5,340 nt of DNA from an uncultured Clostridium sp. (GTDB lineage Bacteria > Bacillota > Clostridia > Lachnospirales > Lachnospiraceae): the NCBI GenBank assembly GCA_905192625.1, contig CAJJLI010000198.1, positions 1 to 5,340 on the forward strand. Reading direction: 5' to 3'. The translations under genes were made by a program, and so were the position numbers. The first letter of the stretch is position 1. The number at the start of each line of letters is the position of its first letter. The notes beneath the pieces were generated by a model. That model was not told the origin of the DNA. It was given only the letters and a program-made list of their open reading frames with translations, and made no database searches. This document shows, one piece after another, positions 1 through 4,433 of the stretch.

Positions 1-209
1 ATTTCATCTACAGCCAATTGAACTCCGTTTTTTACAGCTTGACCATAGACAGCTGCTCCACCTGTAATAGGTCCTATTGAACCAATTTTAAAAACTCCAT
101 TACTACCAGTTCCTGGATTCGTATCTTTTGTTCCACAACCTACAAGCGTAGTTAATGCAAGAGTAAGTGCAAGGCCAAGTCCAACATATTTTTTAAATTT
201 CATCTTCAT
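1..209 (-). CDS. ABC transporter substrate-binding lipoprotein, branched-chain amino acid type (LivJ/LivK-like), 5' part only
   Basis: Only the first 69 codons are present; the gene runs off the left edge. The product starts MKMKFKKYVG and has a lipoprotein signal peptide: basic residues, a hydrophobic core at about residues 9-23, then a lipobox LVGC with Cys25 as the predicted lipidated residue. A Gly/Ser/Asn-rich linker follows, then FKIGSIGPITGG and a stretch ending NGVQLAVDE. That is the typical start of the Peripla_BP_6 fold, which binds Leu/Ile/Val and related ligands outside the membrane and delivers them to a LivHMGF-type ABC permease. The start is ATG at 207-209, preceded by AGGAG (216-220) at 6 nt spacing; a second ATG at 201-203 is less well placed. 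The ligand cannot be told from this fragment, since the family also includes amide, urea and aromatic-compound binders. The rest of the transporter should lie to the left. Confidence 0.88.
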   Translation of the reverse strand, partial: MKMKFKKYVGLGLALTLALTTLVGCGTKDTNPGTGSNGVFKIGSIGPITGGAAVYGQAVKNGVQLAVDE

Positions 210-293
210 CGCTTTCTCCTCTTTTCCTTTATATAAGCTTTTCCCCCTATATCACTCTCACAGTAAACCGTTAAAGTGACACAGCTATAAATT

Positions 294-343
294 AAGGCGT
301 TATGTAAGATGTATATGTTTATAACTCATCTTCAGAACGCCTT
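294..343 (-). promoter_or_regulatory. Structured 5' leader hairpin upstream of the transporter gene
   Basis: Within the predicted untranslated leader an 8-bp stem (AAGGCGTT 294-301 with AACGCCTT 336-343) encloses a small internal loop, then a 6-bp stem (306-311 with 327-332) and possibly a further TATA/TATA pairing (312-315 with 320-323). It would form about 10 nt after the predicted transcription start. A second, weaker stem (252-256 with 275-279) lies between it and the ribosome site. No U-run follows the main hairpin, so it is not a simple terminator. It could be an mRNA stabiliser, a protein-binding site or part of an unrecognised riboregulator. I do not recognise a known riboswitch class. 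Confidence 0.45.
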
Positions 344-356
344 TATTCTTTGATAT

Positions 357-385
357 ATCATACTATTGACTTTTTTATTTGTCAA
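357..385 (-). promoter_or_regulatory. Sigma-A-type promoter of the transporter lipoprotein gene
   Basis: On the minus strand a perfect -35 TTGACA (380-385) is separated by exactly 17 nt from a -10 TATGAT (357-362), five of six bases matching TATAAT. Transcription would start near position 350, giving a leader of about 140 nt before the ATG at 209. This is the best promoter in the window. It implies that the transporter gene is expressed independently of the zinc-ribbon gene upstream. Confidence 0.85.
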
Positions 386-387
386 CA

Positions 388-400
388 TGATTTCAAATCA
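388..400. promoter_or_regulatory. Perfect 13-bp palindrome just upstream of the -35 box, candidate operator
   Basis: TGATTT-C-AAATCA is a perfect inverted repeat with 6-bp half-sites and a single central base. It ends 2 bp upstream of the -35 hexamer, with its centre near -44 relative to the predicted start. The symmetry and position would suit a dimeric regulator, perhaps an activator contacting RNA polymerase. It does not match the CodY consensus closely enough to name a regulator. AT-rich intergenic DNA yields such palindromes by chance, so confidence is limited. Confidence 0.35.
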
Positions 401-413
401 ACGCTTTATCACA

Positions 414-445
414 TTAAATTGGCTACGAAATAGCACTAAATTTAA
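414..445 (-). terminator. Weak hairpin after the zinc-ribbon gene, possible terminator
   Basis: TTAAATT (414-420) pairs with AATTTAA (439-445), and inside it GCTA (422-425) pairs with TAGC (431-434). The hairpin begins about 8 nt after the zinc-ribbon stop codon on the minus strand. The stem is AT-rich and is not followed by a clear U-run, so termination here would be inefficient at best. It is listed because it is the only structure separating the zinc-ribbon gene from the transporter promoter. Confidence 0.25.
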
Positions 446-453
446 CATTTCAT

Positions 454-765
454 TTATTGATAGCTCTTAAGTTCCCCACCACATTTATCGCAATACTCTA
501 ACCCTTCAAGGGTAATTCCGCCACAGTCTGGACAGACAATTTTTTCAGGGAGAATTTCTCGTTCAACAATTTCATACTCTATTTCTTCTTCCAAACCTAT
601 CTCACTTTTACTTTTAAGCCCATCCTCTTCATTTTGCTTTGTAGCATTGGTTTTTATATAGGTTTCAACTTGTACAAGCCTTTGTGGTTGAACTGGTTTT
701 TCAATATCTTTAAGATCAATCTTCTTTTTCGGAAATACCTTTAATAACTTATTAATCAGTGGCAT
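454..765 (-). CDS. Small zinc-ribbon protein of unknown function (103 aa)
   Basis: The C-terminus has two Cys-x2-Cys knuckles, CPDC (Cys78, Cys81) and CDKC (Cys92, Cys95), spaced 10 residues apart with GG after each. This is a standard zinc-ribbon pattern expected to bind one zinc ion. The N-terminal part begins MPLINKLLKVFPKKK and leads into a charged, low-complexity linker rich in Glu, Lys and Gln at about residues 18-70, probably disordered. There is no signal peptide or convincing membrane segment. The Met at 763-765 is preferred: AAGGA (774-778) sits 8 nt from it but only 2 nt from the alternative ATG at 769-771, which would add Met-Ile. Zinc ribbons of this kind occur in many small proteins with scaffold or nucleic-acid roles, and nothing nearby indicates which applies here. 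I found no convincing promoter in 772-815, so it may depend on read-through from the TIM-barrel gene. Confidence 0.75.
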   Translation of the reverse strand: MPLINKLLKVFPKKKIDLKDIEKPVQPQRLVQVETYIKTNATKQNEEDGLKSKSEIGLEEEIEYEIVEREILPEKIVCPDCGGITLEGLEYCDKCGGELKSYQ

Positions 766-808
766 AATCATCTTCCTTAAATATACTTTTTCCTAAAACC
801 TTCTATTT

Positions 809-837
809 AAAACAAAGTGTTTCGCTTGTAAAACACT
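809..837 (-). terminator. Hairpin with U-rich tail, probable terminator
   Basis: On the minus strand AGTGTTT (831-837) pairs with AAACACT (816-822) around an 8-nt loop, and the transcript then reads TTGTTTT (809-815). The 7-bp stem with a U-rich tail fits a moderate rho-independent terminator for the TIM-barrel gene. It lies 109 nt beyond that gene's stop and just upstream of the zinc-ribbon gene, so partial read-through could supply that gene. Confidence 0.5.
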
Positions 838-892
838 CGCGCTGGTAAGCTATCACAAAGTGACTAATTACCCTAGCGCGTAGTGACTTTTT
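838..892. terminator. GC-rich branched hairpin, possible bidirectional terminator or structured RNA
   Basis: CGCGCT (838-843) pairs with AGCGCG (875-880). The helix continues with GGTAA (844-848) pairing TTACC (868-872) across a 2-nt bulge, and the interior holds a TCAC/GTGA stem-loop (853-863). CACT (834-837) can extend the outside by pairing with AGTG (882-885). On the plus strand a T-run (888-892) follows, the layout of a terminator, although no plus-strand gene precedes it here. On the minus strand the hairpin lies between the TIM-barrel gene and the smaller terminator hairpin. It is unusually GC-rich for this intergenic DNA. Confidence 0.45.
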
Positions 893-947
893 AAATTATA
901 GAAATTTTACTTTAACCCGCTATATCGCCATTGTCTTTCTATAAATT
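893..947 (-). repeat. Inverted repeat spanning the TIM-barrel stop codon
   Basis: AAATTATAGAAA (893-904) and TTTCTATAAATT (936-947) are complementary over 12 bp with one mismatch and enclose 31 nt. One arm overlaps the TAA stop at 946-948. As RNA this would be a hairpin forming at the end of the reading frame. It is AT-rich and lacks a U-run, so its role is uncertain. It may act with the hairpins at 809-892 as a 3' end structure. Confidence 0.35.
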
Positions 948-1623
948 AAAAGATATCCTCTTCGAGACGATATTTATTCATCAAACCTTTGAAAATTTCT
1001 CCGCTGGATGGTGGTGTAAAAGTTATCGCATTTGCTCCTGCCTCAATTGTACGAAGTATACTTTCTTCCGATGGTCCACCCGTTGCTATAATTGGTACAT
1101 CCGGATATTTCTTTCGTATACTTTTAATAATATCAACGGTCTTTGACGCTCCCGAAACATTAATGATATCAGCTCCCGCTTTTAGACGTTCTTCAATATC
1201 AGTACGTTCTGAAATAACAGTAATAACAATAGGAATATCTATTTTGTCACGTAGTCTACGAATTGTTTCATTTGGAGTTGGTGCATTCAACACAATTCCC
1301 ATAGCCCCTTGAAATTCAGCATCTTCTGCTAGCCCAATTACGCGTTTTCCTGTTGTAGTGCCACCGCCTACACCACAAAAAACAGGTACGTCCGAACAAC
1401 TAATAATTGAATGTGTAATAATCGGTTGAGGTGTAAATGGATAAACTGCAATTACAGCATTCGCATTACAATTTCTAATAATTGCAACATCCGTCGAAAA
1501 TATCATCGATTTTATTAGTTTTCCAAATATTCTTATTCCACTTACTTGATTAATTACTTCTGGTACACGAATCATATGTTTTCTTAAATTACCATTGATC
1601 TCTGGCACTATAACATCTCCCAT
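946..1623 (-). CDS. TIM-barrel-like protein of unknown function (225 aa)
   Basis: The 225-residue sequence shows the alternating beta/alpha pattern of a TIM barrel. Successive strand-loop elements include VPVFCGVGGGTTTGK (about 79-93), IPIVITV (130-136), GADIINVSGASKT (150-162) and VPIIATGGPSEES (176-188), ending GANAITFTPPSSGEI (196-210). The late Gly-rich loops GG and TPPSSG resemble the phosphate-binding end of ribulose-phosphate-binding barrels and of IMPDH- or ThiG-like enzymes, so a phosphorylated or nucleotide-like ligand is plausible. That is a fold-level inference; I cannot assign a reaction. There is no signal peptide, so it is likely cytoplasmic. The ATG start is well supported by AGGAGG (1630-1635) 6 nt upstream. 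It has its own promoter, 22 bp downstream of the S8 peptidase stop, and is followed by several hairpins. The stop is TAA. Confidence 0.8.
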   Translation of the reverse strand: MGDVIVPEINGNLRKHMIRVPEVINQVSGIRIFGKLIKSMIFSTDVAIIRNCNANAVIAVYPFTPQPIITHSIISCSDVPVFCGVGGGTTTGKRVIGLAEDAEFQGAMGIVLNAPTPNETIRRLRDKIDIPIVITVISERTDIEERLKAGADIINVSGASKTVDIIKSIRKKYPDVPIIATGGPSEESILRTIEAGANAITFTPPSSGEIFKGLMNKYRLEEDIF

Positions 1624-1643
1624 ATAAAACCTCCTATCGAATA

Positions 1644-1697
1644 TTTTCTCTCTTGCTGCACACGCGAAGCACTATATTGATTATACAAGAGAGAGAA
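1644..1697. repeat. 12-bp inverted repeat straddling the TIM-barrel promoter start site
   Basis: TTTTCTCTCTTG (1644-1655) and CAAGAGAGAGAA (1686-1697) form a 12-bp dyad with one G-T pair and 30 bp between the arms. The right arm lies inside the -10/-35 spacer and the left arm in the 5' leader, 8 nt upstream of the ribosome site. It could be a pair of operator half-sites on either side of the start. In RNA reading through from the S8 gene it would be a stem-loop. No U-run follows, so it is not a good terminator. Confidence 0.4.
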
Positions 1698-1708
1698 ACA
1701 TTAGACAA
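1680..1708 (-). promoter_or_regulatory. Sigma-A-type promoter of the TIM-barrel gene
   Basis: The minus strand has a perfect -10 TATAAT (1680-1685), a 17-nt spacer and a -35 TTGTCT (1703-1708), four of six bases matching TTGACA. Initiation would fall near 1673, giving a leader of about 50 nt that ends in the strong AGGAGG ribosome site. The promoter lies entirely between the S8 peptidase stop and the TIM-barrel start. Confidence 0.75.
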
Positions 1709-1729
1709 GATTTTTTCAACGTAAGTTAG

Positions 1730-3442
1730 TTATAAAGTGGTTCGTAAACTTTCAAAGGCACCATAAATATTTAGTGCTCCATACCCCCATTCATTGTTTG
1801 GGTATGTCATATTCGTACGGGTCGCACCTCTTATGAATAATGTCTTTATTTCACGTGTTTGTATGGATGGTCGATTCCCTTTCACGATTCCCCATTCTAA
1901 TAAAAGAGCAGCAGCACCAGCGGCATGGGCTGCCGCGATACTTGTTCCACTGCGAACACCAAATTTATTACCTGGTAATGCACCAAAAACATTTACACCT
2001 GGTGCTGCAATATCAGGTTTTATACGCCCATTCCTGGTAAATCCTCTGCCTGAATTTAAATATATACTATCTGTTACATGGTCATACGCAGCGACTGTAA
2101 TTGGAGTAGTTGCATTTCCTGGATCCGTGATTGTTATATCAGGATTTGGCTTAATAAAATAAGTATCTGGACTAATAAATTCTTTAATAGGTAACCATAG
2201 ATCATAAAAATTATTAAAGGTTTTTTCTTTATAGACTCGTATTTTCCATATGCCTGGACTAGGCATTGAGAACCGCATAAAGATTAACTCATCTCCAGTA
2301 CGCATTTCTAAGAATCGATAATCAACATAAACAATCGTACTCTCAAAAATAAACCGTATTGTTTGACTATTATCAACCCTAGCTGGTATTTTATCAATAA
2401 CTTCTCCACTTGGTGATATTAACCCAACGGAAAATACGCTAGGAGCCTGCGCCCATAACTCTAAAGCAAATCCACGCTCCCCCTCTCCAACTCGAATTTC
2501 CACGTCATCGTACTCTCCCATAAGAGACTCTTCTCCACGATAATGACCACTATAATTTGCCTCATTTCCAGTAGGCACTACCACACAATTTCCAGATAAG
2601 TTTTCGACATACCCCAAATACTCATCTAAAATTCCGGTTCCTTCATGACCACCGTAACTCGTCCCTACTCCAAGACAAATTACAAGTGGTTTTTTTTCTT
2701 CAAAAGCTCTTTCAAGAAGATACTTTACTCCCATCACAATATCTGTTTCCTGATAGCATACGGCCCCTTCTCTTATAAAAAAATAGTCTCTTAAATTTTC
2801 CTTTGCTGGCTTAAGTTTTACCATCATAATGTCTGCTAGCGGTGCAACTCCGGTAAAATCTTGTTCTATATTAATATTTCCTGCTGCTATGCTAGCCATA
2901 AAACTTCCATGACCATCCGTATCCGTACTAGGCACAACCTCTAATGGATTTTCAGATTTTAGAGCTTCATTAATTTCAGTCTCAGAGTATTGGGTCCCAT
3001 AATTAATTCCTTTTGGCTTTGGTCCAGTTTGTATCGTTTGGTCCCAGATATATGTGATTCTGGTAGTATTGTCTGCATTTTTAAAAACATCCATTGTATA
3101 ATCAATTCCAGTATCAATAAAACCTATAATCGTATCCTTTCCAAGTAAATTTAAATAATTTAATCTCCTAAGTCTTCCAATTCCGATATCTTCCATATTA
3201 TCCATTATCATAAGACCATATAACTTGGGAAACATCGCGTTATTGTAATTAAACTTTATATATTCAGCATTGCTTTCAATAGGCAAATGGATTATAGAAT
3301 ACTTATAATTAACAACCTGTTCGCAGACCGTTCCAAAGTCTTTTCGTATAATGTCTAAAATTATACCTTGCTCAACAAAAAAATCGGCATAAGAATTAGA
3401 ATAGATAGCATTACCACATTCCGCTTTGTTTGTATTATTCAC
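1730..3442 (-). CDS. Subtilisin-like S8 serine peptidase, Csp-like (570 aa)
   Basis: A complete subtilase. The catalytic Asp110 is in FIDTGID, His178 in DGHGS and Ser501 in SGTSIAAAHAAG; Asn293 in PTGNEAN is the expected oxyanion residue. All four are present, so the enzyme should be active. Residues 1 to about 95 form a short N-terminal region that could be a propeptide, and no secretion signal is visible. Between the oxyanion Asn and the Ser, about residues 313-430 form a beta-rich insert, as in the jelly-roll domain of clostridial CspB-type germination proteases. In that family the known role is cleavage of pro-SleC to start cortex breakdown in germinating spores. Whether this protein does so is inferred; many Clostridia carry several Csp-like paralogues. 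The start is GTG (3440-3442), with AGGAAG (3450-3455) 7 nt upstream. The stop is TAA. A terminator upstream isolates it from the clpX unit. Confidence 0.9.
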   Translation of the reverse strand: MNNTNKAECGNAIYSNSYADFFVEQGIILDIIRKDFGTVCEQVVNYKYSIIHLPIESNAEYIKFNYNNAMFPKLYGLMIMDNMEDIGIGRLRRLNYLNLLGKDTIIGFIDTGIDYTMDVFKNADNTTRITYIWDQTIQTGPKPKGINYGTQYSETEINEALKSENPLEVVPSTDTDGHGSFMASIAAGNINIEQDFTGVAPLADIMMVKLKPAKENLRDYFFIREGAVCYQETDIVMGVKYLLERAFEEKKPLVICLGVGTSYGGHEGTGILDEYLGYVENLSGNCVVVPTGNEANYSGHYRGEESLMGEYDDVEIRVGEGERGFALELWAQAPSVFSVGLISPSGEVIDKIPARVDNSQTIRFIFESTIVYVDYRFLEMRTGDELIFMRFSMPSPGIWKIRVYKEKTFNNFYDLWLPIKEFISPDTYFIKPNPDITITDPGNATTPITVAAYDHVTDSIYLNSGRGFTRNGRIKPDIAAPGVNVFGALPGNKFGVRSGTSIAAAHAAGAAALLLEWGIVKGNRPSIQTREIKTLFIRGATRTNMTYPNNEWGYGALNIYGAFESLRTTL

Positions 3443-3474
3443 GAACTATCTTCCTAAAAATCATCATTACTTAT

Positions 3475-3482
3475 ATTATATG
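3475..3482 (-). promoter_or_regulatory. Candidate -10 region of the S8 peptidase promoter
   Basis: The minus strand reads CATATAAT here, about 33 nt before the GTG start. It contains TATAAT (3475-3480), but no acceptable sigma-A -35 lies 16-18 nt upstream. The same bases fit the -10 patterns of the mother-cell sporulation factors sigma-E (CATANANT) and, with the next base, sigma-K (CATANNNTA), with an AC 16 nt upstream. This would suit a spore-related protease, but such short AT-rich motifs are common. It also overlaps the tail of the preceding terminator. Confidence 0.3.
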
Positions 3483-3483
3483 C

Positions 3484-3516
3484 AAAAAATAGATGCCCGT
3501 TCCCAGAGCATCTATT
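3484..3516 (-). terminator. Rho-independent terminator of the clpX-C39 unit
   Basis: On the minus strand AATAGATGC (3508-3516) pairs with GCATCTATT (3488-3496). The stem can extend inward by two more pairs to a 7-nt loop, and a run of six T follows (3484-3489). It lies 15 nt beyond the distal TAA (3531-3533) of the C39-like frame but about 160 nt beyond the premature TAG. It is therefore placed to close the full-length gene. Confidence 0.85.
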
Positions 3517-3530
3517 ATACATTTCTATAT

Positions 3531-4433
3531 TTAGTTGGAGTTTTCATTCGTGCTTATAATCCAGAACGGTCCATTTGCATTCGCCCATGCTTTTGCCTCT
3601 TTCACAATAGTATTTACGTCCCATTCCTGATTGATTCGCTCCTTACTGGCGGGATCAGCCACGAGTATTTTACCCTAACTTGTTATCCCACGCAGGACAA
3701 TGAAATGTCCACTTTTCGTAAACTGACCTTTCCCCATTAAAGCTACAACAAGCTTTCCTTCCTGTAAGGCAGTACTTATTTTTTGAATTGCTTCCGGAGT
3801 ATTTTCAACCCCTTCTGAATTAAGACCAAACGCCTTTGCAGCATCGGGTATAAAGGAATGTAGCGATCCACTCTTTGGGTACCAGTATCCATTTTGATTC
3901 GCCCAGTTCGCCATTTGGACTGGATCAATCTTAATGTCTGTTAAACTTGATACGACGATAGACATGGACGTTGGACCACATGCGTAAACTTCCATTGTAT
4001 CGGTGCCACCATAATAAGCATTTGCCCAGCGAGCATCGCTTTGCATATAATATATGACATCTATCGCACCTTTACTTTGTAATAGAGACCCCGCTTGCGC
4101 GGATTGTAATGCATCAATATATTCATTGTCAACGCCAGAAATCTTACCTGACACTCCATCCTCTGAAACATTATTGATGTCAGAATTTTCATCCGATTCA
4201 TCTTCTAATTGTTCGTCAGCATTCACTTCTTGCATATCTTCATCATCGATTTGATTTTCTTCAATATAAATGTGTTCTTGTGCAATCAGTTCATTCTCAC
4301 GAGACAATGTGAGAACAACCTCTTCTTCCTTCTTCGTATCTTTTAATATGTTCGACACAATCAATAATAGAATGAAAATTACAAATTCGGTTAAAAAGAT
4401 ATTATATAATAATTTCTGTTGCTTTTGTTTCAT
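3531..4433 (-). pseudogene. Membrane-anchored C39-like cysteine peptidase interrupted by an in-frame TAG (252 + 47 codons)
   Basis: Residues 13-29 form an N-terminal membrane anchor. An acidic Glu/Asp-rich linker (about 35-95) and a C39-like papain-fold domain (Peptidase_C39_2 type, from about 123) follow, probably outside the membrane. Visible active-site residues are Gln131 in MQSDARWA, Cys152 in ACGPTSM and His243 in SGHFIVLRGI. Codon 253 is TAG (3675-3677). The same frame then continues with GKILVADPASKE, containing the expected catalytic Asp260, and ends PFWIISTNENSN at TAA (3531-3533). The terminator lies just beyond. Translation stopping at TAG would give 252 residues (3675-4433) lacking the Asp and the last strands, probably inactive. 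One base change, for example from GAG or CAG, explains the stop. Alternatives are read-through or a sequencing error. The ATG shares one base with the clpX TAA, and AGGAGA (4441-4446) lies 7 nt upstream, so translation is probably coupled to clpX. Substrate unknown. Confidence 0.8.

Noticed and set aside
772..815. Promoter for the zinc-ribbon gene
   Set aside because: TATATT and TAAATA elements exist, but none has a credible -35 at 16-18 nt; the best pairing (TTTACA, 17 nt, TAAATA) matches the -10 at only three of six bases.
931..1312. Two overlapping plus-strand open frames opposite the TIM-barrel gene
   Set aside because: They lack recognisable domains or good ribosome sites and lie antisense to a gene with a strong ribosome site, promoter and coherent fold.
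1644..1697. Inverted repeat as a terminator for the S8 peptidase gene
   Set aside because: The loop is 30 nt and the stem is followed by AATATTCG on the minus strand, not a U-run. It also overlaps a good promoter.
1794..2162. Plus-strand open frames opposite the S8 peptidase
   Set aside because: They mirror the region coding for the catalytic Ser motif, and their compositions look like reverse-strand shadows.
3426..3740. Plus-strand 104-codon frame across the terminator and the end of the C39-like gene
   Set aside because: It reads through a terminator hairpin, has no domain or ribosome site, and covers the stretch whose minus strand encodes the C39-like C-terminus.
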